NCBI GenBank assembly: GCA_036346375.1
Contig: CM070504.1
Span: forward strand, 8,367,890-8,431,889
Length of the DNA: 64,000 bases
Direction: 5' to 3'
Source of the DNA: Guadua angustifolia
Lineage: Eukaryota; Streptophyta; Magnoliopsida; Poales; Poaceae
In this document: positions 33,726-44,538 of the stretch, in pieces
How positions within the stretch are numbered: position 1 is the first letter of the stretch
Layout: every line of letters starts with the position of its first letter
Translations under genes and position numbers: made by a program
The notes under the pieces: generated by a model
Told to the model about the DNA's origin: nothing
The model's database searches: none
What the model saw: the letters and a program-made list of their open reading frames with translations, nothing else

Positions 33726-33990
33726 TGTTGTCATTTCATGGCGTGTTGCGCGTGTTGTCATTTCATGGCATGTTGCGCGTGTTGTCATTTAATGGCGTGA
33801 TGTCGTCTCACTGGTAAAGTCGCTAGCGTGAGTAGTCATCATCGCTACCGAAAAGGCATTGCGTGTGTTGTCGTGTCGACTTGGTAAAGTCGCTAGCAAT
33901 GAGTAGTCACATCGCTATTTGGAAAAATTTATTGCGTCTGTTGTCGTGTCTTCCTGGTAAAGGTGCTACCAATGAGTAAAGGTGCTAGGT
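33726..33990 (+). repeat. minisatellites between the PMD and GRF genes
   Basis: Three copies of a 27-bp unit with TTGTCATTTCATGGC lie at 33726-33797. Nearly three copies of a 70-73-bp unit starting TGGTAAAGTCGCTAGC follow at 33812, 33882 and 33955. Confidence 0.7.
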
Positions 33991-34586
33991 ATGTGACAAA
34001 GCGTCTAGCTAATGAAAGGAACAACTAAGTACGTAAGATTAAGTTTACAAAAAATACAAATGCAAGTGCAACATATTTCAAATGAAACACTTAGTACATA
34101 ACATACTAGCAATAATAAAAATCAAAAGAAACTATTGTCGGCTCGCTTCGGGAGGCCTCCTCCTCCGAACACGGTCCCGTGAGTCGTCCAGCTGCGTGAG
34201 CAGCGCGGTGGGGCCTCTGCTGCCTAAATTGGAGGCGTCACGTGCCGGTGAGTAGGCTGCGTCGTCTTTGGCGCTCCGTCTTCTTGACTAGGCTGCGTCG
34301 GTGGTGGCGCTCCGTCGGTTGTGATGATGATGCCCCACCCCAAAGGCGTCCGTGGAGAGGTAATCACCGTAGTCCTCCGTGCAGGGGGGCACGCCACAGT
34401 CGTCGTAGTCGTCAGGGCGTGTCCAGATCGTCTTGTGAAGAAGTGTGCTGCGGGAACTGTACCAAATAAAGAATTGTTTTGAGCATTGTAATACGCGATT
34501 GTAACACTTGAACAGTGTATTTCAGTACTCACCGAAAGGCTGACCGGCTATAGAAGCGTGCCCTCTCGCAGCCTGCGGGGTGGGAC

Positions 34587-36031
34587 TGAAAGGACCGATA
34601 TGTCGCCTAGAGGGGGGGTGAATAGGCGTATTAAAAATTTGCAATTAAATAAAATCACTTGAGGGCCAAAACCCGGACTGTCCGAGCTAATTGTCCGGAT
34701 AGTCCGGAGTTAATGTCCGGATAGTCCGAGTAAATGTCAGGAGTGTCCTGGACAGTGACTCGAAATGAGATTTTGAATCTTTGCAAATTTTCAACAATCT
34801 AATGAATACAAATGTTCTAAATGATCTCAGGTATCTTAGAAAAATATAGATCTAGAGCCAAACACTGAGATAAAGTAGATCGGGGCTCCAAAAGATTCAA
34901 GAACCACAAACCCTAGCTCAAGCAAGTGAAGAACACAAGGACAACGATTTTTTACCGAAGTTCGGATTCTTGAAGGGAATCCTACGTCTCCGTTGAGGAG
35001 GCACAAAGCCCGGGTCTCTCTTGACCCCTTTCCTCCTGGTGTTGCACGAAGCACTCGCCGGTCTTCACTTCTTGCCCCTTTCCTTTTGGAGGCGAGGCTT
35101 GCCTTCACAAGCAGCATCGAGGCTCTCCACACGAAGTATTGGAGGCTCCGGTGACTCCTTGCCGTCTAGGAGCCCTTCAAACTTCAAGAGTAATAAATCG
35201 CCGCTAAATCAACTTGGAGGATGAAACTTGTGCTCAAGAATCAAACAAGTAAGCTCAAAGCACTTAAATCCCTCCTTTCTCCCCAAAGATGCAAATCAAA
35301 TCGAAGATTCAAGTGGGAGAAAGAAGCTAGGCTTGAGAGAGTGAGCTTTAGACTTGAATCTTTGCAATGAATGAGGGTGGGTAGCGGTTAGAAATGAAGT
35401 GAGGGCATAAATAGGCCCCCAAAATCCAACCGTTACACTTGTGTTGCGCAATCTCCGAGTGTCAGGACAAATAGTCCGAGTGTCCGGACTTAACTCGTTT
35501 TACAACCGAGAGGGTGAGCCCGAGTGTCCGGACAATATCTCCGGATACTCCGGACAAAAACCCCGGATACTCCGAACAATAACCCCGGAGTGTCCGGACT
35601 AAATGTCCGGATACTCCGGACTTACCAGAGAAAACCAACCGAGGACCCTAGCCCGGAGTGTCCGGACTAAATGTCCGGATACTCCGGACTGACCCCTTCG
35701 GCCAGGAGTACCCTTTGATAGGAAATACATGGTTTTAAAAATCTTTTGAGATGCAATTTTCATCCTATGAGCACAAGCATATCCTAGAAGCGATTTTCCG
35801 TCGTATCCCCCTTAATAGTACGGCTATCCTTAGACTCAATAAATTAAAATATTTGTAACTGAAGTCTTGATGTCGCCTTTTCAAATTTTAAATATGGTGG
35901 AGATCTCCAATCGCCTTTCCAACGATGATATCTTCTTGATCACTGCATAGAATCTCACTTACATCGTTAGTAAACATAATTGTGTTGCCATAAATCACCA
36001 AAACTCTTTGAGGGGCCTAGATGCACTTTAA
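34587..36031 (-). repeat. 3' LTR of the copia element
   Basis: 1445 bp. On the minus strand it runs from a mutated start (TTAAAGTGCATC, expected TGAAAGTGCATC) to ATCGGTCCTTTCA. A TCCGGA motif array (about 35455-35690) lies upstream of a TATA-like TATTTATG (minus strand, 35406-35413). A second array is at 34670-34760. Several CCGG sites read CCG or CAGG here but are intact in the other LTR. Confidence 0.9.
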
Positions 36032-36047
36032 ATCTCCCCCTTTTTGG
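36032..36047 (-). other. polypurine tract
   Basis: Minus-strand CCAAAAAGGGGGAGAT directly precedes the 3' LTR and would prime plus-strand DNA synthesis. Confidence 0.8.
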
Positions 36048-36552
36048 TGAATTGATGACAACACAATTGAAATTGGATAAATTTGAAATGATATAGTATT
36101 TGGAAAACCAAATACACGGAGAAGCTCCCCCTAAATGTGTGCATTGGAAGAATTTGAGATGAATATCAAATGCACATATTTGCGGGAAAATTTTTCAAGA
36201 GCTCCCCCTAAAAGATTGCTTTCGAGAGAATATAACATGATATAAATGATTTGCGCAAATGAGTAATGAATATGACATGATACCACGCAAATGCATAACT
36301 AAAAGGAAGTATATCATTAAGCAAAAGATAGTTCAACAAACAGTTCACAATCACGATCACAAGTTCAATGATAAGACGATAAATAAGCAATAGTAAACAA
36401 AGCAAGCACCCAAAGATAATAAGATAAAAACGCTCTCTCTCCCCTTTGGCATCAAGATACCAAAAAGGAAGAGTCTACAGCAAAGGATCACTCGTCGTCG
36501 CCAGAGGGTTCATAGTCCTCTTCCTCATTGTAAATCGGCTGCTGCATTGGCG

Positions 36553-38088
36553 CTATACAGGGTCTTGAGCGTGAAGACCGAAAAGCTGCTGAGTCGCGGA
36601 ATCCACTGTAGGTGCAGCAACAGACTCCTCGGACTCACTGCTGGCAGGAATGTCCTCACCCTGCTGGCGGCGGTAGGCGCGAAACTCTTGACGATGCTCA
36701 CGTAGCTCGCGGCGAGTCTCCTTGACTTGAGTGGAGACTTCCTGACACATGCAGAACAGGCACTTGAGCATCCTCTTAATGGTGTCTCTGCTAGACCGAG
36801 GAGAGCCCGAAGGAGAGACTTGGGTGGCAGGAGCTGGAGCTGGAGCTGGAGGAGGCGCAGACGGAGCAAAAGACCGGGTCACAGGAGGACGACCCCTGGG
36901 ACGCTTCTCCACAGGTGCTGCCGGAGCTGACGAGGCTGACTGAGGACGGACCTTATATGACACATGCTCCACATCTTTCACAAAATCAAGGCCCGTGACA
37001 TGCTCAATCAGCGCCATGATGAAAGGCACATATCCACAGCTGCTGGAGTGGCTCAAAGAATTGTGGCGGATGGCCTCCCAGATGAAATCAACCACGTCAA
37101 AGCCGTGAGTGCGCTCAACCAAGTGAAACAGCAGATTCCGAACATAGGAACTGATGGCTGACGCATCCCCCTCCTTGGGCCAAAGAGTGACCCGAAGCAA
37201 CCGGAGAAGGACAGCGGGCACTGGCTTGAGACCCTTGATAGTACCCACCACAAAATGCTGAGACGAGTCATACAAATCTTCAAGCTGTTCAGGAGTCATA
37301 ACCTTCTTGTCATGCAGCTTTGCATCGCCATCAACTGACCTCAGTCGCAGAATCCTAGCAAAGGTCCTCTTGGTGACCACGTACCACAATTTGTCGGTCA
37401 TCCACCAAATGGCATCTTGTTTTTTGTCAAAGTATAAAGTGGCATAAAACTGCATGATTACCTCATCATTCCAAGAATGCATAAAGCTCATAATGTCCTT
37501 CACCTTATGTTGCTCACAAATCTGGATGACTTCATCAAACACAGGATTCTGAGCTTCAGACATGTAGAGCCAGTCAATTCTTTTCATCTTCGTCACGGGG
37601 CGCTCCATGGGGAGAAGGACTGTCTCATAGTAATCAGAATGGAACCTGTTCCAGAACCTCTTGTCAACGTACTGATCTTGGTGAAATTCAAGAGGATCCT
37701 TATTCCTTTGAGTAACAATGGCTTTGTCCTTTCCAGATCCAACTCTATAGTCGACCACCCGAAGGGGCATCATCTGGCCTGGGTATCTCCATTGGGGCTG
37801 AAGCTTCTCAAGGGGACCAATCGCCATTCTCGACTCTTGAAACTGCTTCTTTTTCTGTTCACGACGCCTAGCATGGGCATCCGCGGGATGCTCATCGGCA
37901 GGATTCTCCTCGGGATCGACTTGAGCAGGAGGAGGAGCAGCGGGCGGAGCGGTAAGCAAGTTGGCACGGCCATGACTGACTTTCCTCACGATATTCCTCT
38001 TCTTCTTGGAAGCGCCGGCAGTGGGAGAAGCAGGAGGTGAGTCAATAGGGCGCTTCCCGGCACCCGAACCTCCCTGGGAAGAAGACAT
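36553..38088 (-). CDS. intact extra ORF of the copia element (511 aa), downstream of pol
   Basis: ATG at 38088, TAG at 36553-36555. It is uninterrupted, unlike gag-pol in the same element. The N-terminal 90 residues are rich in Ser, Pro and Ala with a basic KKKR patch. Residues about 90-370 form a compact, probably globular domain (key words WRYPGQMMPLR, RFWNRFHSDYYE, MQFYATLYFDKK, AIWWMTDKLW). A Pro/Ala-rich AT-hook-like RPRGRPP follows near 385. The C-terminus has a Cys pair (CLFCMC) and a charged coiled-coil. No signal peptide or membrane helix is seen, so an envelope role is not supported by sequence. From memory it resembles the Pfam domain called putative plant transposon protein (Transposase_32). 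Its function is unknown. Confidence 0.75.
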   Translation of the reverse strand: MSSSQGGSGAGKRPIDSPPASPTAGASKKKRNIVRKVSHGRANLLTAPPAAPPPAQVDPEENPADEHPADAHARRREQKKKQFQESRMAIGPLEKLQPQWRYPGQMMPLRVVDYRVGSGKDKAIVTQRNKDPLEFHQDQYVDKRFWNRFHSDYYETVLLPMERPVTKMKRIDWLYMSEAQNPVFDEVIQICEQHKVKDIMSFMHSWNDEVIMQFYATLYFDKKQDAIWWMTDKLWYVVTKRTFARILRLRSVDGDAKLHDKKVMTPEQLEDLYDSSQHFVVGTIKGLKPVPAVLLRLLRVTLWPKEGDASAISSYVRNLLFHLVERTHGFDVVDFIWEAIRHNSLSHSSSCGYVPFIMALIEHVTGLDFVKDVEHVSYKVRPQSASSAPAAPVEKRPRGRPPVTRSFAPSAPPPAPAPAPATQVSPSGSPRSSRDTIKRMLKCLFCMCQEVSTQVKETRRELREHRQEFRAYRRQQGEDIPASSESEESVAAPTVDSATQQLFGLHAQDPV

Positions 38089-38456
38089 CTGATAGGACAC
38101 AAGATTGGAGTGACAAAAGGTTCGAATGAAGACAACTTTTACAATTTAAATTTTTGGGCCGAGAGGTACAGCTCGGAGACTCCGGACATTTTGTCCGGAC
38201 TGTCCGGACAATTATTCCGGATACTCCGGGGATTTAGTCCGGAGTGTCCGGGGTATAGTCCGGATAGTCCGGGTAAAATATCCGGAGACTCCGGGGTGTA
38301 CAGATTTCAACACAAAAACCTAACTTGCAAACAATGTATGATTTCTAAGAGCACATTCTAGGGAATAATCAAGGAGGTGCATGTACTCTAACAAGGGGGC
38401 CCTAACCCTAGGCATTTCAAGGATTCAAAGAGAATTAGGGCAAAACGAAGTCATAC
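38089..38456 (-). other. probable 5' UTR intron of the extra ORF, containing a TCCGGA array
   Basis: A donor G|GTATGA at 38457/38456 and an acceptor TATCAG ending at 38089, immediately before the ATG, bracket 368 nt. An array of about ten CCGG-centred motifs lies at 38165-38300. A frame upstream of the donor encodes a hydrophobic stretch (near 38500-38600), but plain splicing would not join it in frame to the ORF. Confidence 0.45.
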
Positions 38457-38655
38457 CGCGCGGATGAACAACCAAATGAAGAAATGCCGAGAGGAGATCC
38501 TTCCCCCAATCCCCGAGGACGATCCGGAGGCTCCGAATGGTGAGGAACACGCCGGAGAAGAAGGGGAGAACGAGGGCGGCGGCTAGGGCAACCTTTGAGG
38601 AGGAGTCGGTTGAAGCAAATGGCAAATGAGAGAGAAAGGAGGACCCCCGCACGGG

Positions 38656-38740
38656 TTTAAATACCCACAGCCGCATAAGTCCGGATACTCCGGATAATTA
38701 GTCCGGATACTCCGGACAATTAGTCCGGACTGTCCGGGCT
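38656..38740 (-). promoter_or_regulatory. internal promoter: TCCGGA array plus TATTTAAA
   Basis: On the minus strand an array of CCGG palindromes (38678-38740) lies about 15-80 nt upstream of TATTTAAA (38656-38663). This copies the LTR layout of array followed by TATTTATG. It lies about 570 nt upstream of the extra ORF's ATG and downstream of pol. Confidence 0.5.
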
Positions 38741-38991
38741 GATAGCTCGGGATCCAATTAGAAATTTTCAAGGAATGGATAGGGAGATGGGCTTGAAGCA
38801 ATGAGAAAAGATAACCTAGATGCCCTTTGCACTCATATGACTAGTGAACATACAAGCAACCAAACCATAGTCACATAGCATTGGACGGGATCCGAAGATC
38901 AAAAGTCATTTAACACAATAAACAAGGAGAAATAAGGTAACCAAGGTTTTGTAAAGCATTTTGCAATCACCAATCAGAGTGTGAGCATATT

Positions 38992-39618
38992 TCAAGCCAA
39001 ATTGCGAGAATCAAGAATATTTAGCCCACTCCTCAATTCGCAAAATCTCTTCTCATCAAGTGGCTTGGTAAAAATATCGGCTAATTGATCATTTGTGCTC
39101 ACATGTTGGATATCGATATCGCCTTTAGTGGAATGGTCTCTTAGGAAGTGATGGCGAATATCGATATGCTTCGTACGAGAATGTTGGACGGGGTTGTTGG
39201 CAATTTTTATGGCGCTCTCATTGTCACACAAGAGTGGAACATGGTTATAGGTTAGGCCATAGTCGTTTAGGGTTTGTCTCATCCAAAGCAATTACGCACA
39301 ACAACTCCCGGCGGCTATGTATTCGGCTTCGGCTATGGATAGGGCTACGGAATTTTGTTTCTTAGAAGACCAAGAGACAAGGGATCTACCTAAGAATTGA
39401 CATGTCCCCGAAGTACTCTTCCTATCCACCTTACATCCGGCATAATCCGCATCGGAATAACCAACTAATTCAAAAGACGAACCTTTAGGATACCAAAGCC
39501 CAAAATGAGGAGTGTGCACTAAATACCTCAAGATTCTTTTTACGGCCACAATGTGGCACTCTTTGGGAGCGGCTTGAAAATGTGCGCACGCTAAGCATAA
39601 TATCGGGCCTAGATGCAC
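38992..39618 (-). pseudogene. copia RNase H domain
   Basis: Text includes YSDADYAGC, DRKSTSG, SIAEAEYIA and, after a break, LLCDNESAI and STNDQLADIFTKPL. An in-frame TAA at about 39289-39291 separates the two halves. A frameshift near 39605-39620 separates the domain from RT. Confidence 0.85.
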
Positions 39619-41068
39619 AAAGATAAAGTAAAGAGCCGATCATCGACCGATATACCTTTTGGATGACCGGTTTACCTTCTTTGTCGAGGTCTAGATGCCC
39701 GGTAGCTTGCATCGGCGTCTTGATTGGCTTGGCGTTCTCCATTCCGAACTTCTTGAGCATGTCCTTGATGTACTTCGTTTGGCATATAAAAGTTCCTTCC
39801 TTGAGTTGTTTGACTTGAAATCCGAGGAAGAACTTTAACTCGCCCATCATGGACATCTCGAATCTTTTAGTCATTATCCTGCTAAATTCCTTGCACAAAT
39901 GTTCATTAGTAGACCCGAATATAATGTCATCAACATAAATTTGACATACAAATAGATCATTATCAAGATGTTTAGTAAAGAGAGTAGGGTCGGCCTTTCC
40001 GACTACAAAACCTTGACCGAGAAGGAAATCTCGAAGACATTCAAACCACGCTCTCGGTGCTTGTTTAAGTCCGTAAAGAGCCTTGTGTAGGAAGTAGACG
40101 TGGTCCGGATGATCTGGGTCTTCGAAACCGGGTGGTTGCTCAACGTAGATCATTTCGGAGAGGGGTCCATTCAGGAAGGCGCTCTTTACGTCCATTTGAT
40201 ATAACTTGAAATCATGGTGAGTAGCAAAGGCAAGTAATATTCTAATTGACTCAAGCCTAGCTACTGGAGCGTAAGTTTCATCGAAATCCAAACCTTCTAT
40301 TTGCGTGAAGCCTTGAGCAACTAACCGGGCTTTATTCCTTGTCACTATTCCGTTCTCATCTTGCTTGTTCCGAAACACCCATTTAGTTCCAATCACATTT
40401 TGCTTGGGCCTTTCAACAAGCTTCCATACTTTGTTCCGTTCGAAGTTATTCAACTCCTCTTGCATGGCCATCACCCAATCCGGATCTTGAAGAGCTTCTT
40501 CAACCTTGAGCGGCTCACGAGAAGAGACAAAGGAGTAAAATTCGCAAAAATTTGCAAGTCGAGATCTAGTGGATACTCCCTTGATGTCTCCAAGTATGTT
40601 GTCGACCGGATGATCTCGTTGTATGCTTTGATGAACTCTCGGATGAGGGGTTGTTGCATTTAAACGTTGAATAGGACCTCCGTCATCTTGAGAAGTGTTA
40701 GAACCATCTTGAGCTTGAATAGAAGAGGGAGAATCAACATTTGGAGCACTGCTGTCCGGAATGTCCGGAGTTAAGTCCGGACACTCCGGAGATTTTGTCC
40801 GGATACTCCGGACATTATCTCGGATACTCCGGGTTGGGGTGCTCGGGATTGCATCCTGCTCCACCGGTTTCACCTCCCCAATGGCCAATTTCTTGATTGC
40901 TTCGCATGGAGGTTCTTCCCTATCAATTTCATCACAATTAACTTGTTCTACTTGAGAACCGTTAGTTTCATCAAATGTTACGTTACGCGAGATTTCAACT
41001 ACACCGGTGGTGTTATTGAAAACCCGATATGCGTAAGCATTTGATCCATACCCAGTAAAATCCTTCAT
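39600..41068 (-). pseudogene. copia reverse transcriptase domain
   Basis: The core runs WVMAMQEELNNFERNKVW, ARLVAQGFTQ, YQMDVKSAFLNG and YVDDIIFGS (catalytic DD near 39930). A frameshift near 41060 separates it from integrase and another near 39610 from RNase H. The stretch before RT (40748-40841) is made of TCCGGA motifs translated as SIR/CPD/IPD-rich text. Confidence 0.88.
40748..40841. repeat. TCCGGA array inside pol, integrase-RT linker
   Basis: Seven to eight CCGG-centred units of the kind GTCCGGA...TCCGGAC match the LTR arrays but lie inside the pol reading frame. Confidence 0.8.
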
Positions 41069-42239
41069 CTACTTTGGGAGCAAATTTAGAAGACTTAGCT
41101 CTCTTGTTGAGGATGTAGCATTTGCTTCCAAAGACTCGGAAGTAGGATACATTTGGCTTCTTGCCGGTGAGGAGCTCGTACGCCGTCTTCTTCAACAACT
41201 TATGGAGATATAGTCGGTTGGAGCTGTGGCACGCGGTGTTGACGGCCTCCGCCCAGAATATGTCGGAGACCTTGTACTCGTCAAGCATCGTGCGCGCCAT
41301 CTCGATGAGTGTTCGATTCTTCCTCTCGGCCACCCCATTTTGTTGTGGGGAATAGGGAGCCGAGAACTCATGCTTGATGCCTTCTTCATCGAGAAGCTCT
41401 TCAACACCGGTATTCTTGAATTCGGTGCCGTTGTCGCTCCGAATTTTCTTGATCTTCACGTCGAACTCATTTTGAGCCCTTCTCATGAACTTCTTCAGAG
41501 ATCCTTGAGCTTCACTTTTATCATGCAAGAAAAACACCCAAGTGAAGCGAGAAAAATCATCAACAATTACAAGACCATACTTGTTTCCTCCGATGCTTAT
41601 GTAGGCGATCGGGCCGAACAAGTCCATGTGTAGCATCTCCAACGGTCTTGAGGTGGTCATCACGTTCTTTCTTGGGATGAGAGGCTCGACTTGTTTCCGG
41701 CTTGACATCGCTACACACCTGTCTTTCTCAAACACAATATTCGTTAGTCCAAGGATGTGGTTGCCCTGTATGAGTTTGTGGAGGTTCCTTATACCAACAT
41801 GGGCAAGCCGGCGATGCCAAAGCCAACCCATGCTCGATTTAGCCATTAAGCATGTTTCAAGGTTAACTCTATCGGTATTGAAGTCTATGAGATAGAGATT
41901 TCCCTTTAAACGACCCTTAACGGCTATTGAACCATCAACCCTCTTAATGACATCCACACCCTTATCACTAAACACACAATTGTAGCCCGCTTCACATAAT
42001 TGAGCAACGGACAACAAATTGTAGTTTAGTGATTCAACAAGCAAAACATTATTTATATGGAAATCATTGGTAATTAGGATTTTACCTAAGCCTACCACTT
42101 CACCTTTTCCATTATCGCCAAAAATGATACTTTCACTATTCGATCCATTGGCTTCCAAATGTGCGAACATCGCCCTTTCTCCGGTCATGTGATGTGAACA
42201 TCCGCTATCCAAGATCCAACTCGATCCACCGGAGATGTA
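41013..42239 (-). pseudogene. copia protease and integrase
   Basis: The aspartic protease motif is ILDSGCSHHMTG near 42200. The integrase zinc region shows WHRRLAHVG...CVAMSSRKQ, where the second Cys of HHCC appears lost. The integrase core has D (HMDLFGP), D (IRSDNGTEF) and E (QQNGVAERKNRTL), so the DDE triad is kept. The frame is then lost near 41060. Confidence 0.88.
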
Positions 42240-42256
42240 GGCCTACAAAAAAAAAT

Positions 42257-44484
42257 TTAGTTTTTGCTCTTTGGTACCCAAACTTGTTTAGGTCCACGCA
42301 CGTTAGTGACAAGTGATTTGGGAACCCAAATAGATCGTACATTAGAGTTACTTTTGGATTTACCTCCAATGGGACATGCAACTACACGACCATGGTTAGT
42401 TCTCTTAAGTACATATGAGGCAAAGAAAGTAGAATGAGTTTTGTACTTAGAGTTTTCTTCCCCTTTGATGAAGTGGATGGGCTTGTTCAAAGGAGTGACC
42501 ACAATGTGATTTCCTTTGCCCTTTGGAGGGACATATCCAAGCCCATGCTTCATGGGGTTACCTTTGCGCTTACCGAGGAACTCCTCTAGTCCCTTGCTAG
42601 CCTTATAGGACTTTTGAAGTCCATCTTCAAGCATTCCCTTGAGCTTTTCATTTTCATGAGCTAATACTTGCAAAATCTCGAGGTTAGTGGCACAAGTATT
42701 AACATCTACATTGAAGCATCTAGCACAACCATTGCTAGTAGAGGGTAAAGAAGAATTAGAACTAATGGATGAGGTAATCGGAGGGCTATTCTTGAGATCA
42801 ACAAGCTTCAACTCAAGAGCCTTGCAAGCATCTTTCGACTTCGCAAGTTCCTCTTGAGTGAAGCGAGGTGATCTCAAGACTAATCACCTCGGATTTGGTT
42901 GCTTTTAAGTTCTTAACCAATTCCTCATTCTTCTCTTTTTCAAAAGATAAGCTCTTCTCTAGCTCACGGTTTTTCTCCTTTTCGAGGATGAGTAAATCCT
43001 CTTGAGCCTCAAGAGTAGCTTCCTTTTGTTCTACAATTTCCTCCAATTTTTCAATATCTTTTAAGAGCAAGTTTAATTTATGAATGTCGAAGCTCTTCAT
43101 AGATTTAAGCACAGTGTTAACATCATCATCATCACTATCGCTATCGTGCTCATCTAGACATTCATTAGCAATGGAGGGAGTAGAGTCTTTTGATGATACC
43201 TTGTGCCCCTTTGCCACAAGGCACATTGGAGCGTTGTCGTCGTCGTCGCTCAAGTTGTCGAAGAGGCTCTTCGACGTTGTTGAGGTGGTAGGCACGGCGA
43301 TGGCGACGGAGGCAATTCCTCCTTCCTCGTCGGACTCGGAGCTTGAGTCGGAATCGGAGTTTGAATCTCACTCTTCTCCAATATGCGCTTGTCCCTTGTG
43401 CTTGTAGTGCTTGAATTTCTTACTCTTTTCTTTGTCTTTGCCTCGGTATTTGTCTTTCTTGTGAGGCTTCTCATCTTTGCTTTCCTTATGCGGGCACTCG
43501 GCAATGAAATGGCAGGTTTCGCCGCATTCATAGCATCTTCTTGTGGAGTGTCTCCGCTTTGATTTTGTTCCATAGTTCCTTGATTGACCTCCTTGTTTGA
43601 AATTCTTCTTCTTAAAGAACTTGTTGAACCTTCGCACAAATAGAGCCATGTCTTCATTTGTCAATGGACCACTAGACTCTTCGTCCTCACTTGTGCTTTC
43701 TTCGGTTTGGCGCACAACTTTGACGGCATTTAGAGCGATGCCCTTTTTCTTCCTGGACTTGAGTTGCTTCCTTTACCATCATCTCGTCCATCATGAGCCG
43801 GCCAATGACGTCATGAGGTGTCAAAGTGTCGAAGTTGGACCGGTCTCGGATCAACTGAACAAGGTTGCGGTTGGTAGGAGTGATCACGCGAAGTATTATC
43901 TTCACCACGGCCTTGTCAGAAAGATCAGTGCACCCAAGACCTTTTGCTTGATTTACGAGCACCATCAGGCGGTCAAACATCTTAGTGTATGATTCACCAT
44001 CTTCCAGGGTGAACCGGCATAGCTCACCAATAATGAGCTCTATCTTCGATTCTCGGACGCTTGACACTCCTTCATGATTGACTAGGAGTCTATCCCAAAT
44101 AGCCTTTGCTTCCTCGAGTCCATCGACTCGGTTGAACTCGGAATCACTTAAGGCGTTGAATAAAGCATTGACTGCCAAATCGTTGAAGTGTTGATCTTTA
44201 TCTTCTTCGGGAGTAAGATTCTCGGGATCATTAGGCTTGAAACCTGTTTGCACAATCTTCCAAATAGAAGGGTGAAGCGATCTCAAGTGCATCTTCATCT
44301 TATGTTTCCATGCCGCATAGTGAGTGCCATCGAAGTGAGGCGCTCGACCGAAGGGCACGGAGACATATGAGGAGGAGCTTGGGACACTGAGGGAACGATA
44401 ATCAAATGGAATTGCAACCCCAATACCGGAGCCCGTGCCCTTATCTTGGTCATGGGCTTCGGTATTCTTATCTTCTTGCAACAT
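42257..44484 (-). pseudogene. copia gag with zinc knuckle and coiled-coil extension
   Basis: The first part (44484-43745) carries copia Gag text such as HFDGTHYAAWKHKMKMHL and ESYTKMFDRLMVLVNQ. A frameshift follows at about 43743. The zinc knuckle CYECGETCHFIAEC (43580-43530) keeps C-x2-C-x4-H-x4-C. An in-frame TGA at 43368-43370 follows a Lys-rich stretch. An acidic and coiled-coil region (43295-42850) is rich in Glu and Lys. Another frameshift near 42870 precedes the last segment, which ends at 42257. The long Gag with coiled coil is usual for Sireviruses. Confidence 0.85.
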
Positions 44485-44523
44485 ATTGATTCTCCTAGCG
44501 GTTAAGCCAAATTACGGAGATTT

Positions 44524-44536
44524 GGCTCTGATACCA
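44524..44536 (-). other. primer-binding site (tRNA-iMet)
   Basis: Minus-strand TGGTATCAGAGCC is a perfect match to the common copia PBS, two bases from the 5' LTR. Confidence 0.9.
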
Positions 44537-44538
44537 AT

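Noticed and set aside
33726..33990. CRISPR-like array
   Set aside because: Repeats are adjacent minisatellite units without unique spacers, in a plant nuclear genome.
36525..38040. Plus- and minus-strand frames overlapping the copia extra ORF (for example 37477-38040)
   Set aside because: They are shadows of the 511-codon ORF; composition is irregular and no start or promoter context supports them.
36553..38088. Envelope protein for the copia extra ORF
   Set aside because: No signal peptide, membrane helix or cleavage site is visible; position after pol alone is not enough.
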